Below, piece after piece: positions 46,441 through 56,040 of a stretch of DNA of 64,000 nt (the stretch's first letter is position 1; each line of letters begins with the position of its first letter). Source of the DNA: Photobacterium aquae (GTDB lineage: Bacteria; Pseudomonadota; Gammaproteobacteria; Enterobacterales; Vibrionaceae). The notes under the pieces were generated by a model. It had not been told where the DNA came from, did no database searches, and was given only the letters and a program-made list of their open reading frames with translations. The translations under genes were made by a program, and so were the position numbers. The stretch lies in the NCBI RefSeq assembly GCF_001029445.1, contig NZ_LDOT01000009.1, positions 60,758 through 124,757 on the forward strand, written 5' to 3'.

Positions 46441-47028
46441 TTACAGCTCGATACCGATGTTGCTGACAGGTTCATCACGCAGCTCTTTGCGCAAACCCTT
46501 AATCAACTCGATGTCGCGTCTTTCGGCTTCTTTCAGTGCACGGAAGATAGCCCACTGCATATCCCATTCGGCACAGATCGCCTCATTTTCTTTTTGGTTT
46601 TCATTGGTCACTTCGATTCCAGTCTGGGCATATTCCAGATCGGCCACCGTTTCCGCTGACAGCGAGCTCAGTTTAACCAAGGTTTCCAGCATCAAGTCAC
46701 GATCAAGCATCGCATGCAGCAGATCGGCCAACGCAACACAGGCGTCAATAGCCGGGTTTACGGCGTACAAATCGAAATCTTCAGCGTTTGGCACTAGCTC
46801 TTCGAGCTTCTCCAACTGGTTTTCGAAGTTGATCTTCGCTGTTTTGACCGTCAGTATCTCCCAGATACTGTCGAGAATAGAGCGGTACTTATGCGCCTCT
46901 GCAAATTCGGTTTCCTGACAGAAGAATGCGTAGTTTGGGTACATTCTTTCACAAAGCGATACCATAAAGGTAATGTGTTGCCATGGTTCTAATTTTTCTA
47001 GACGAAGCTGAACAGGATTCTTTAGCAT
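46441..47028 (-). CDS. yjaG: YjaG family protein (DUF416)
   Basis: 195 residues, all helical. The opening MLKNPVQLRLEKLEPWQHITFMVSLCERMYPNY is typical of DUF416/YjaG. In E. coli the gene lies between nfi and hupA downstream of hemE, and it is in the same neighbourhood here. The function is unknown. It is divergent from the dehydrogenase gene. Confidence 0.92.
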   Translation of the reverse strand: MLKNPVQLRLEKLEPWQHITFMVSLCERMYPNYAFFCQETEFAEAHKYRSILDSIWEILTVKTAKINFENQLEKLEELVPNAEDFDLYAVNPAIDACVALADLLHAMLDRDLMLETLVKLSSLSAETVADLEYAQTGIEVTNENQKENEAICAEWDMQWAIFRALKEAERRDIELIKGLRKELRDEPVSNIGIEL

Positions 47029-47125
47029 AGGATCATCTGCAGTTATGGTTTGCCCCGGATCTTACTTTGATCCTATACCTACTGCAATACATGGAACACC
47101 CCCTGCATCCATAGAAGGATTTCCT

Positions 47126-48040
47126 ATGCACAATCTGATGATCTGCACCAATGATCCGCACCGATACCAGCAACAGATCGAAGCCCTTGAACTCCCCGGT
47201 ATGGAGCTGACCGACGATCCTCGCCTTGCCACCATCCTGCTGGCTGACCCACCCGCTGTCGCAAATAGGCTAGAAGACTTTCCCCGCCTGCAGTGGTTGC
47301 AGTCGACCTATGCCGGCATTGACACCCTAACCGCACCGGGACTGCGCCGGGACTATCTCCTTACCAATGTCCGAGGCTGCTTCGGCCAGCTCATCAGCGA
47401 ATACGTGCTCGGCAATATGCTTGCTCTTACCCGCCATTTACGCGATTACCACCAGCTGCAAATGCAACATCGATGGTCTCCCAAACCCTACCGAAGTCTG
47501 GCCGGGCTAACCATGCTGATCCTCGGCACCGGAAGTATCGGTAACCAACTCGCCACCGCTGCACGCGCACTGGGATTGCGCTCTGTTGGCGTCAACCGTA
47601 GCGGTCAGTCGAGCAACGCCGGAGGTTTTGATGATATAGCCAAGATAGATATGCTGGATCGCTGGCTTCCCTTTGCCGATATTGTGGTATCAACCCTACC
47701 TGCAACCCCGAAAACCGATGATCTGCTCAATGCCGAGCGGCTAGGACTATGCCAAGGAGCCTTGCTGTTTAATGTCGGCCGAGGCAATGCCCTGTGCGAG
47801 GAAGGCCTGCTTCAAGCACTCGCTAGCGGCGCAATCCACCATGCCTTCCTCGATGTATTCAAACAAGAACCGTTGCCGCAGGAGCATCCTTTCTGGCAGC
47901 ACCCGCAAATCACCGTCACCCCTCATATTGCTGCAGTCAGCTTTCCCGAGGATGTTGTCGATATCTTCGCCGACAACTACTCTCTGCTGGCGAACAACAA
48001 GCCGCTCCGGTACCTGATAGACTTCAATCAAGGATACTGA
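47126..48040 (+). CDS. D-2-hydroxyacid dehydrogenase family protein
   Basis: 304 residues from ATG 47126, with AGAAGGA upstream. An in-frame ATG at 47045 gives an implausible 27-residue Pro-rich extension. The NAD-binding Rossmann motif is GTGSIGNQLATAA (about 137-150). The catalytic Arg/Glu/His framework includes NVGRGNAL, DVFKQEPLP and TPHIAA. It reduces 2-oxoacids such as glyoxylate or hydroxypyruvate in relatives. The true substrate is unclear. Followed 17 bases later by the UDG-family gene. Confidence 0.88.
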   Translation: MHNLMICTNDPHRYQQQIEALELPGMELTDDPRLATILLADPPAVANRLEDFPRLQWLQSTYAGIDTLTAPGLRRDYLLTNVRGCFGQLISEYVLGNMLALTRHLRDYHQLQMQHRWSPKPYRSLAGLTMLILGTGSIGNQLATAARALGLRSVGVNRSGQSSNAGGFDDIAKIDMLDRWLPFADIVVSTLPATPKTDDLLNAERLGLCQGALLFNVGRGNALCEEGLLQALASGAIHHAFLDVFKQEPLPQEHPFWQHPQITVTPHIAAVSFPEDVVDIFADNYSLLANNKPLRYLIDFNQGY

Positions 48041-48057
48041 CAAGCCGACAAGCATCA

Positions 48058-48669
48058 ATGAAGACATGTACAAGCCATGCAGCACCGCTAGATGGACTGC
48101 TCGATCAAATACGCCGCTGCGAGATCTGCAAGGATCACCTGCCGCTCGGCCCCCGCCCTGTGATCCAAGCCGCCAACAGTGCCAAACTGATGATTATCGG
48201 TCAGGCACCCGGCACCCGTGTCCACGCCAGCGGGATCCCTTGGGACGACCAAAGCGGTGAGCGCCTGCGCCGATGGCTAGAGATTGACCGTGATACATTC
48301 TACAACCCACAACACATTGCCATTATGCCGATGGGGTTATGCTATCCGGGCAAAGGAAAATCCGGTGATTTGCCGCCCAGACCAGAATGCGCACCACAAT
48401 GGCACCCACAAGTTCTGCCTTTGTTGCCACAGATCGGCATGACGCTGCTGATCGGCCAATATGCCCAGCAACGTTACCTCAATGACAAACCCAAGGCCCT
48501 CACCGACACCGTCAAGCGGTGGCAGCAGTGGGCACCGCGTTTTATCCCGATGCCGCACCCTTCGCCGCGCAACACCCTCTGGCTCAAGCGCAACCCGTGG
48601 TTCGAGGAAGAGGTCGTGCCCTATATCCGCGATTACGTCCACCAGCACCTTGGATTAACAAAGGAATAG
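48058..48669 (+). CDS. Uracil-DNA glycosylase family protein
   Basis: 203 residues. Motif A GQAPG (48-52) followed by TRVHASGIPWDDQSGERLRRWL, and motif B MPHPSPRN near 166, define the UDG superfamily in a family 4/5-like form. Cysteines near the start (CEICKDH) recall the iron-sulfur cysteines of family 4, but only some of the set are visible. The base substrate is unknown. It is probably cotranscribed with the dehydrogenase gene and ends at a terminator. Confidence 0.82.
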   Translation: MKTCTSHAAPLDGLLDQIRRCEICKDHLPLGPRPVIQAANSAKLMIIGQAPGTRVHASGIPWDDQSGERLRRWLEIDRDTFYNPQHIAIMPMGLCYPGKGKSGDLPPRPECAPQWHPQVLPLLPQIGMTLLIGQYAQQRYLNDKPKALTDTVKRWQQWAPRFIPMPHPSPRNTLWLKRNPWFEEEVVPYIRDYVHQHLGLTKE

Positions 48670-48678
48670 ATAAACAAA

Positions 48679-48708
48679 AAGCCCACACAACGTTCATTGT
48701 GTGGGCTT
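48679..48708 (+). terminator. Terminator after the UDG-family gene
   Basis: A perfect 12-bp stem AAGCCCACACAA / TTGTGTGGGCTT with a 6-base loop. The T tail is short (TTTATC). Confidence 0.75.
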
Positions 48709-48762
48709 TATCAGGGAGCAATAATGCATTGAGGCAGAGCGGCTGGGGTTAAGAGCAAAGAG

Positions 48763-48803
48763 AAAGCGCGCCGTTTATAAGCATAAATGAGCACTTTCGA
48801 TGC
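48763..48803. repeat. 41-bp dispersed repeat, copy 2 (downstream of hemE)
   Basis: Second copy of the sequence at 40854-40894, with two differences. It lies 33 bases beyond the hemE stop in the gap between two converging genes. The two copies share orientation and include a GCGCGC or GCGCGCC start and a TTTAT-AAGC-ATAAA dyad. Confidence 0.7.
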
Positions 48804-48836
48804 TGCCATTGAGCCCAGCCGTGAAGCATCAAGGTA

Positions 48837-49904
48837 TTATTTGTGGTACGGCTTAGACAGCTCGTGCACCGCTTCTACGAACACGCCCGCATTCTCAGGC
48901 GGCACGTCCAAATGGATACCGTGACCAAGGTTGAACACATGGCCGGTACCTTCGTTGCCGTATCCCTCGAGAATTGTTGCCACCTCTTGGCGAATACGCT
49001 CAGGCTGGGCATACAACATAGATGGGTCCATGTTGCCTTGCAGGGCGACTTTATCACCCACGCGACGCTTGGCATCAGCAATATCAATGGTCCAGTCTAG
49101 GCCGACTGCATCACAGCCCGTTGCTGCGATTTGCTCTAGCCACATGCCGCCGTTTTTGGTGAACAGCGTTACTGGTACGCGACGGCCTTCGTTTTCACGG
49201 ATCAAACCATCAACAATCTTGTGCATGTAGCGCAGTGAAAACTCGTTGTAATCACGCGGTGTCAGTACACCACCCCAAGTATCAAAGATCATCACCGACT
49301 GAGCACCGGCTTTGATTTGAGCGTTCAGGTATTCGGTCACGCTGTCTGCCAACTTATCCAGCAACAGATGCAGGGTTTGCGGCTCGGCGTACATCATCTT
49401 CTTGATCTTGGTGAATGCCTTTGAGCTACCGCCTTCAACCATGTAAGTCGCTAGCGTCCACGGGCTACCGGAGAAACCGATCAATGGCACTTCGCCTTGA
49501 AGATCTTTGCGGATCTGGCGCACGGCGTTCATCACATACTGCAACTCGCCTTCAGGATCAGGCAGGCCAATCTTGTCGACATCGGCCTTGCAGGTGATCG
49601 GGCGGTCAAAAACCGGGCCTTCGCCTGCAGCAAAACGCAATCCCAATCCCATCGCATCCGGGATCGTCAGGATATCAGAGAACAGGATCGCCGCGTCCAG
49701 CGGAAAACGGCGCAGCGGCTGCAAAGTCACTTCACTGGCCAACTCGGCATTTTTACATAGCGACATGAAGTCACCTGCCACGCTGCGGGTTGCCCGGTAC
49801 TCTGGCAAGTAGCGGCCAGCTTGGCGCATCATCCATACAGGTGTGCAGTCTACTGGCTGCTTCAGCAAAGCACGCAGGTAGCGGTCATTCTTTAATTCAC
49901 TCAT
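48837..49904 (-). CDS. hemE: Uroporphyrinogen decarboxylase
   Basis: 355 residues from ATG 49904 ([18 protein letters not shown]). The conserved [28 protein letters not shown] and [17 protein letters not shown] match E. coli HemE. It decarboxylates uroporphyrinogen III to coproporphyrinogen III in heme synthesis. It lies downstream of nudC on the minus strand, but a 224-base gap with a possible opposite-strand sRNA separates them. Confidence 0.97.
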   Translation of the reverse strand: MSELKNDRYLRALLKQPVDCTPVWMMRQAGRYLPEYRATRSVAGDFMSLCKNAELASEVTLQPLRRFPLDAAILFSDILTIPDAMGLGLRFAAGEGPVFDRPITCKADVDKIGLPDPEGELQYVMNAVRQIRKDLQGEVPLIGFSGSPWTLATYMVEGGSSKAFTKIKKMMYAEPQTLHLLLDKLADSVTEYLNAQIKAGAQSVMIFDTWGGVLTPRDYNEFSLRYMHKIVDGLIRENEGRRVPVTLFTKNGGMWLEQIAATGCDAVGLDWTIDIADAKRRVGDKVALQGNMDPSMLYAQPERIRQEVATILEGYGNEGTGHVFNLGHGIHLDVPPENAGVFVEAVHELSKPYHK

Positions 49905-50014
49905 TAGGGACTCCATGGTGTGTTTCAGCAGGCTATTGTATCACTAACCTATCGCAACTAAAGAAGCGCTTTGTTAAGCGGATCAAGTTTAGAGCAACAA
50001 TCCATTCACCAAAT

Positions 50015-50044
50015 TTGCGGCAAGTCGCCTTATCGTGGTACAAA
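50015..50044 (+). promoter_or_regulatory. Possible promoter of the candidate sRNA
   Basis: TTGCGG (50015-50020), 18 bases, then TACAAA (50039-50044) on the plus strand. Imperfect match; supported mainly by the downstream terminator. Confidence 0.3.
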
Positions 50045-50051
50045 TTCTGCG

Positions 50052-50130
50052 CGCTAGCAATAATAACAATGATTTTGCTCGTAGAAGGCAAAATAACTGC
50101 ACCTTACCCCTCCTACCGGAGGGTTTTTTT
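50052..50130 (+). ncRNA. Candidate small RNA in the nudC-hemE gap
   Basis: An intrinsic terminator in plus orientation (6-bp stem CCCTCC / GGAGGG at 50108-50123, then seven T) has no plus-strand gene before it: both neighbours, nudC and hemE, are on the minus strand. Just upstream is a second perfect 7-bp hairpin (ATTTTGC / GCAAAAT, 50072-50094), preceded by an A/T-rich single-strand stretch. The order of stem, AU-rich patch, stem, U-run is typical of Hfq-type sRNAs. The 5' end is a guess. Overlap with the nudC stop is two bases. Confidence 0.4.
50108..50130 (+). terminator. Orphan plus-strand terminator
   Basis: Stem CCCTCC-TACC-GGAGGG followed by TTTTTTT. On the minus strand no T-run follows, so it does not serve nudC. 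Confidence 0.8.
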
Positions 50131-50920
50131 ATGCTTGGCCTTTATCTGCTATCAGAACCAAGGTCTCCTCGATCAGACCGCGAGCAATCGTACCGGCTGG
50201 GGCAACCTCTGGCAGTGTCTCCCTGGTCGCCCATATCGCATCCGCCAGCTCGGCATAATCCGGCTTGAGTTCGCCACTTTGGTAGTCGGCCAGAAAACCC
50301 ATCATTAAGTTAGACGGAAACGCCCAAGGTTGGCTACCGAAATACCGAACATTGGTCACTTCTATCCCTGTCTCCTCACGCACTTCACGTACCACGCACT
50401 GCTCCAGCGTTTCGCCCGCTTCGACAAAACCAGCGATCACCGTGTACATACCATTTTTATGACGAGGGTGTTGGGCCAGCAGAATTTTATCGTCTTTGCG
50501 AACAGCGACAATCACACAAGGCGAGACACGGGGATAATGCACCCCATGACACTGCTCACATACCATTGCCACGGCTTGCGTATCAAACCGACAGTGCGAT
50601 CCGCACTGGGAGCAATAGGCTTGGGTATGGCGCATATGAGATAGCTGGGAGGCCCGTCCGGCCAAGTTGAACAAGCTGGCATCGCAACCAAGCAATGCCC
50701 TCAGGCTATGGAATTTCTCGTCAGGCAGAGACTCCGGCGCCTCAAGCCAGTAAACCGGGCGGCCTTGATATTGTCCAATTTCAACGGCGTTCTCCGACGA
50801 AAACGCCGCCGTAGCTCGGGAAGCCAGGGGAAGCTGTTGATCTTCCAAATAAATAAGGCGTTCTCTAACAATGCACCAATAGGCTAATTCTTGATTTTTT
50901 AACATCAACTTCACATCCAT
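50129..50920 (-). CDS. nudC: NADH pyrophosphatase / NAD-cap hydrolase NudC
   Basis: 263 residues from ATG 50920. A GTG at 50914 has better spacing from the AAGG site and would give 261 residues; ATG 50905 is a third option. The zinc ribbon CSQCGSHCRFDTQAVAMVCEQC, the Nudix box GFVEAGETLEQ...REVREETG and the NudC-specific SQPWAFPSNLMMGF are all present. It hydrolyses NADH and removes NAD caps from RNA 5' ends. It is divergent from rsd. Confidence 0.93.
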   Translation of the reverse strand: MDVKLMLKNQELAYWCIVRERLIYLEDQQLPLASRATAAFSSENAVEIGQYQGRPVYWLEAPESLPDEKFHSLRALLGCDASLFNLAGRASQLSHMRHTQAYCSQCGSHCRFDTQAVAMVCEQCHGVHYPRVSPCVIVAVRKDDKILLAQHPRHKNGMYTVIAGFVEAGETLEQCVVREVREETGIEVTNVRYFGSQPWAFPSNLMMGFLADYQSGELKPDYAELADAIWATRETLPEVAPAGTIARGLIEETLVLIADKGQA

Positions 50921-51061
50921 CCTTGCAGGGTATCGCTTTTGCTGGCAATCTAAACGTAATACGGAAGTGAGTCCGTAATCCAAGGTTCTCTTTTATAAGA
51001 GATTAACAGGTATTGTTATCAGTACCCCCGTTTCGGTACTGTAGATCATGAGGGCATGGTC

Positions 51062-51544
51062 ATGTTAAGCAAATTTGAGCAAGTACAAAAGCAATGGGGC
51101 GGCAGCAGCGATGTGATTGACCACTGGCTGATGTCGAGGCAGCAATTACTGATAGATTACTGCAAGCTGGCCGGCATGCCGCCATTCGAACACAATAGCC
51201 GACAACTACCAACCACCTCCCAACTCCAGCTTTTCTGCCAACAACTCGTTGATTACATCTCTGAAGGCCATTTTAAAATCTACGATATGGTAATGGCTCG
51301 CTGGAATGCGACTGGCTACTCGCCTACCGAAGAAATCTCCCAACTCTACGCTACAATTACCCAAACCACTGATCCACTTCTCAATTTCGCCGATAAATAT
51401 ACCGAAGTCAAAGATGACGATGAATTGCCAGACTTCAATGATGATTTGTCGGCAATCGGTGAACTCATTGAGCTGCGTTTCGCGCTTGAAGATACCCTGA
51501 TTGATCTGATCGGTGAAAGTCTAGCCTGTCCACCAGGCGCCTGA
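51062..51544 (+). CDS. rsd: Regulator of sigma D (anti-sigma-70) Rsd
   Basis: 160 residues from ATG 51062 (MLSKFEQVQKQWGGSSDVIDHWLMSRQQLL). This ATG has better spacing from GAGGG than the ATG two codons earlier. An all-helical Rsd/AlgQ family protein, it binds region 4 of sigma-70 in stationary phase and favours alternative sigma factors. It is beside nudC, as in E. coli, and its 3' side faces rpoC. Confidence 0.93.
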   Translation: MLSKFEQVQKQWGGSSDVIDHWLMSRQQLLIDYCKLAGMPPFEHNSRQLPTTSQLQLFCQQLVDYISEGHFKIYDMVMARWNATGYSPTEEISQLYATITQTTDPLLNFADKYTEVKDDDELPDFNDDLSAIGELIELRFALEDTLIDLIGESLACPPGA

Positions 51545-51672
51545 TACAGCAACCTCTGAAGCACTCCCTGCCCTGCAAACGCAAGGCGGGGGCTTTCAGA
51601 CGCTTTCTCCACCAGCATACTTGCTGCAGATAGCTAGCTTTATGACTTGCCCAATCAAAAATAACAGATAAT

Positions 51673-51702
51673 AAAAAAGGGTACCCGAAGGTACCCTTTT
51701 TT
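51673..51702. terminator. rpoBC operon terminator
   Basis: Arms AAAAAAGGGTACC / GGTACCCTTTTTT with a CGAA loop. It is symmetric, so it can also stop rsd transcription from the other side. Confidence 0.9.
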
Positions 51703-51722
51703 CATTGTCTTAACGACCGAGA

Positions 51723-54700
51723 TTAGTTCTCGTCACTCAGACCAGCATTTAGCAATGCTGCAAGATCCTGAGACGCTTGCTCAACATCTACCTGAGGTGC
51801 TACTGGCTCAAGCTCCGCATCACGCTGGCGCTGACGCTGCTGATGGTACGCGAAACCGGTACCTGCAGGGATCAGACGACCAACGATTACGTTCTCTTTC
51901 AGACCACGTAGCTCATCGCGCTTACCAGATACAGCGGCTTCTGTTAGAACGCGCGTTGTTTCCTGGAACGATGCCGCAGAGATGAACGATTCAGTTGCTA
52001 GCGATGCCTTCGTGATACCCAGTAGGTCACGCTCGTAAGTCGCAACTAGCTTACCTTCAGCTTCAAGCTTACGGTTCGCGATAGTTACGCGAGAGTATTC
52101 AACCTGCTCACCAGGTAGGAACTCAGAGTCACCCGCAGAAACAATCGTTACCTTACGCAGCATCTGACGAATGATCGTTTCGATGTGCTTATCGTTAATC
52201 TTAACGCCCTGTAGACGGTAAACTTCCTGAACCTCGTTCACGATGTAATCCGCTACCGCGTGAACACCACGCAGACGCAGGATATCGTGTGGAGACTCTG
52301 GACCATCGGCGATAACATCACCACGCTCTACGCGCTCACCTTCGAACACGTTCAGCTGACGCCACTTAGGAACCATCTCTTCGTAAGCGTTACCTTCAGC
52401 AGGCGTAATGATCAGACGACGCTTGCCTTTAGTTTCCTTACCGAACGATACAGTACCTGTGATTTCCGCTAGGATTGCAGGCTCTTTCGGCTTACGTGCT
52501 TCGAACAGGTCGGCTACGCGAGGTAGACCACCGGTGATATCTTTAGTACCGCCAGATGCCTGTGGAATACGAGATAGCGTATCACCGATACCAACCATTG
52601 CACCGTCTTCTAGCTGGATAATTGCTTTACCAGGTAGGAAGTACTGTGCCGGCATTTCAGTACCCGCGATCATCACGTCGTTGCCGCTTTCGTCAACCAG
52701 CTTGATGGTAGGACGCATGTCTTTACCCGCACCGGTACGCTCTGCAGCGTCAAGTACAGTGATCATAGACAGGCCTGTTAGCTCATCAGTCTGGCGAGAA
52801 ACTGTCACACCGTCGATCAGGTCAACAAACTGCACACGACCTGCCACTTCAGTGATGATTGGCATTGTGTGTGGGTCCCAGTTCGCAACTACTTCGCCAG
52901 CTGCCACTTCTTCACCGTCTGCTTTAGACAGGTGAGAACCGTAAGGTAGCTTGTAGTTCTCTTTCGTACGACCAAATTCATCAATGATGGTCATTTCAGA
53001 CGCACGAGATGTGATAACTAGCTTGCCGTCGTTGTTGATAACGAACTTAGCGTTTTGCAGTTTCACAGAACCGTTGTTCTTAACCTGGATGCTGTTTTCA
53101 GCTGCTGCCGCAGATGCCGCACCACCGATGTGGAACGTACGCATTGTCAGCTGTGTACCCGGTTCACCGATTGACTGTGCCGCTACAACACCAACTGCTT
53201 CACCTTGGTTAACCAGGTGACCACGAGCTAGGTCACGACCGTAACAGAACTTACAGCAACCGAAGTCGTTCTCACAGGTAACAACAGAACGTACTTTCAC
53301 GAAGTCAACAGAGTTGGCTTCTAGAATGTCACACCATTTCTCGTCAAGAAGGGTGTTGCGTGGAGCAAGTACTTCTTCAGTACCTGGCTTCATCACATCT
53401 TCAGCAACAACACGGCCTAGTACGCGAGAACCTAGAGGCTCTTTAACGTCACCACCTTCGATCAGAGGCATCATAGTGATACCAGCGTGTGTACCACAAT
53501 CGTCAGACGTGATCACAACGTCCTGCGCAACGTCTACTAGACGACGAGTCAGGTAACCGGAGTTCGCAGTCTTAAGTGCGGTATCCGCAAGACCCTTACG
53601 AGCACCGTGGGTTGAGATAAAGTACTGAAGTACGTTCAGACCTTCACGGAAGTTCGCTGTGATCGGTGTTTCGATGATCGAGCCATCCGGCTTAGCCATC
53701 AGACCACGCATACCCGCTAGCTGACGGATCTGAGCGGCAGAACCACGCGCACCAGAGTCGGCCATCATGTATACGCTGTTGAACGATTTCTGCTGTTCTT
53801 CTTCGCCGTCACGGTTGATAACGGTGTCAAAAGACAGGTTATCCATCATCGCCTTAGCAACCTGCTCGTTGGCTGTTGCCCAGATATCGATAACTTTGTT
53901 GTAACGTTCGCCGGCAGTAACCAGACCAGACTGGAACTGCTCCTGAATTTCAGCAACTTCCGCTTCTGCTTCTGCGATCTTGGTGTACTTGGCTTCAGGT
54001 ACAACCATGTCGTCGATACCAACCGATACGCCAGACAGTGCCGCGTAAGCAAAACCGGTGTACATGATCTGGTCAGCAAAGACGACTGTCTCTTTCATGC
54101 CCAGTTCACGGTAACAGGTGTTCAGTAGCTTAGAAATTTGCTTCTTACCCAGTGCTTCTGTGTTCACTAGGCTGTATGGCAGACCTTTTGGTACGATCTT
54201 CCATAGCATTGCACGACCAACAGTCGTATCAATTAGCTTAGTTTCAGGAGTCAGGTTGCCCTGTGCATCTTTCACAAACTGAGTGATACGTACTTTTACA
54301 CGTGAGTGCAGTTCAGCGTTGCCTGTACGGTAAGCTTTTTCAGCTTCCGCAGGACCCGCTAGGTACATGCCTTCACCCTTCGCGTTGATCTTGTCACGCG
54401 TCATGTAGTAAAGACCCAATACAACGTCCTGAGAAGGTACGATGATCGGATCACCAGACGCTGGCGATAGGATGTTGTTGGTAGACATCATCAGAGCACG
54501 AGCTTCAAGCTGCGCTTCCAGAGTCAGAGGTACGTGTACCGCCATCTGGTCACCATCGAAGTCGGCGTTGTATGCCGCACACACAAGTGGGTGAAGCTGA
54601 ATCGCTTTACCTTCGATCAGTACTGGTTCAAATGCCTGAATACCTAGACGGTGCAGTGTTGGTGCACGGTTAAGCATTACTGGGTGTTCGCGAATCACTT

Positions 54701-55940
54701 CGTCCAGGATATCCCAAACTACAGCTTCTTCACGCTCTACCATCTTCTTGGCAGCTTTGATTGTCGTCGCTAGGCCACGAGTTTCCAGCTTGCCGTAGAT
54801 GAATGGCTTAAATAGCTCTAGTGCCATCTTCTTAGGAAGACCACACTGGTGCAGACGCAGGTATGGACCTACGGTGATAACAGAACGGCCAGAGTAGTCT
54901 ACACGCTTACCAAGTAGGTTCTGACGGAAACGACCCTGCTTACCTTTGATCATATCAGCCAAAGATTTCAGAGGACGCTTGTTTGAACCCGTGATAGCGC
55001 GGCCGCGACGACCGTTATCAAGCAGTGCGTCAACAGATTCCTGAAGCATACGCTTTTCGTTGCGTACGATGATATCAGGAGCAGCCAGATCCAATAGACG
55101 CTTCAGACGGTTGTTACGGTTGATTACGCGACGGTACAGATCGTTCAGATCAGACGTTGCGAAACGGCCGCCGTCCAGCGGTACCAACGGACGTAGATCC
55201 GGCGGCAGAACTGGCAGAACAGACAGGATCATCCACTCAGGGTTGTTACCTGACTGCAGGAATGCTTCTACAAGCTTCAGACGCTTGGTTAGCTTCTTGC
55301 GCTTAGTCTCAGAGTTAGTTTCTTCCAACTCTTCGCGCATCAGTTCGATTTCAGCGCTTAGGTCCATGTTGCCAAGCAATGCTTGAACAGCTTCGGCACC
55401 CATCTTCGCGTCGAACTCGTCGCCCCACTCTTCAAGTGCATCCAGATACTGCTCTTCAGAAAGCAGCTGGCTACGCTCAAGGTTGGTCATACCTGGTTCA
55501 ATAACAACGTATGATTCGAAGTAAAGTACACGCTCGATATCACGTAGCGGCATGTCCATTAGCAGACCGATACGAGATGGCAGTGACTTCAGGAACCAGA
55601 TGTGGGCAACAGGAGAAGCTAGCTCGATGTGACCCATACGCTCACGGCGTACTTTGGTCTGAGTAACTTCAACACCACATTTTTCACAGATAACACCACG
55701 GTGCTTCAGGCGCTTGTATTTGCCACAAAGACACTCGTAGTCTTTTACCGGGCCAAAGATACGTGCACAGAAAAGGCCGTCACGCTCAGGCTTGAAGGTA
55801 CGGTAGTTGATGGTTTCTGGTTTTTTCACTTCACCGAAAGACCATGAACGAATCATGTCAGGTGAAGCAAGACCGATTTTGATTGCATCAAATTCTTCAG
55901 TCTTGTGCTGTGCTTTCAGAAACTTAAGTAAGTCTTTCAC
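51723..55940 (-). CDS. rpoC: RNA polymerase beta' subunit
   Basis: 1405 residues, full length. The N-terminal zinc ribbon [19 protein letters not shown], the catalytic NADFDGDQ (about 460) that holds the active-site magnesium, the bridge helix and trigger loop region, and the second zinc cluster are all in place. The C-terminal tail is typical of gamma-proteobacteria. It lies 100 bases downstream of rpoB in the same operon. Confidence 0.99.
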   Translation of the reverse strand: MKDLLKFLKAQHKTEEFDAIKIGLASPDMIRSWSFGEVKKPETINYRTFKPERDGLFCARIFGPVKDYECLCGKYKRLKHRGVICEKCGVEVTQTKVRRERMGHIELASPVAHIWFLKSLPSRIGLLMDMPLRDIERVLYFESYVVIEPGMTNLERSQLLSEEQYLDALEEWGDEFDAKMGAEAVQALLGNMDLSAEIELMREELEETNSETKRKKLTKRLKLVEAFLQSGNNPEWMILSVLPVLPPDLRPLVPLDGGRFATSDLNDLYRRVINRNNRLKRLLDLAAPDIIVRNEKRMLQESVDALLDNGRRGRAITGSNKRPLKSLADMIKGKQGRFRQNLLGKRVDYSGRSVITVGPYLRLHQCGLPKKMALELFKPFIYGKLETRGLATTIKAAKKMVEREEAVVWDILDEVIREHPVMLNRAPTLHRLGIQAFEPVLIEGKAIQLHPLVCAAYNADFDGDQMAVHVPLTLEAQLEARALMMSTNNILSPASGDPIIVPSQDVVLGLYYMTRDKINAKGEGMYLAGPAEAEKAYRTGNAELHSRVKVRITQFVKDAQGNLTPETKLIDTTVGRAMLWKIVPKGLPYSLVNTEALGKKQISKLLNTCYRELGMKETVVFADQIMYTGFAYAALSGVSVGIDDMVVPEAKYTKIAEAEAEVAEIQEQFQSGLVTAGERYNKVIDIWATANEQVAKAMMDNLSFDTVINRDGEEEQQKSFNSVYMMADSGARGSAAQIRQLAGMRGLMAKPDGSIIETPITANFREGLNVLQYFISTHGARKGLADTALKTANSGYLTRRLVDVAQDVVITSDDCGTHAGITMMPLIEGGDVKEPLGSRVLGRVVAEDVMKPGTEEVLAPRNTLLDEKWCDILEANSVDFVKVRSVVTCENDFGCCKFCYGRDLARGHLVNQGEAVGVVAAQSIGEPGTQLTMRTFHIGGAASAAAAENSIQVKNNGSVKLQNAKFVINNDGKLVITSRASEMTIIDEFGRTKENYKLPYGSHLSKADGEEVAAGEVVANWDPHTMPIITEVAGRVQFVDLIDGVTVSRQTDELTGLSMITVLDAAERTGAGKDMRPTIKLVDESGNDVMIAGTEMPAQYFLPGKAIIQLEDGAMVGIGDTLSRIPQASGGTKDITGGLPRVADLFEARKPKEPAILAEITGTVSFGKETKGKRRLIITPAEGNAYEEMVPKWRQLNVFEGERVERGDVIADGPESPHDILRLRGVHAVADYIVNEVQEVYRLQGVKINDKHIETIIRQMLRKVTIVSAGDSEFLPGEQVEYSRVTIANRKLEAEGKLVATYERDLLGITKASLATESFISAASFQETTRVLTEAAVSGKRDELRGLKENVIVGRLIPAGTGFAYHQQRQRQRDAELEPVAPQVDVEQASQDLAALLNAGLSDEN

Positions 55941-56040
55941 ATTCGGCTCCTGTGAGGAGTTGACCCATAAAGGCGCCAGTCTACTGGCGCCTTCATATTT
56001 ATACCGGAGTAACTAATAAATCTTGGTATGAAACCGAGGC

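Noticed and set aside
46179..46478. 99-codon minus-strand frame upstream of brnQ
   Set aside because: It runs through the yjaG terminator and has low-quality sequence; it looks like a chance frame.
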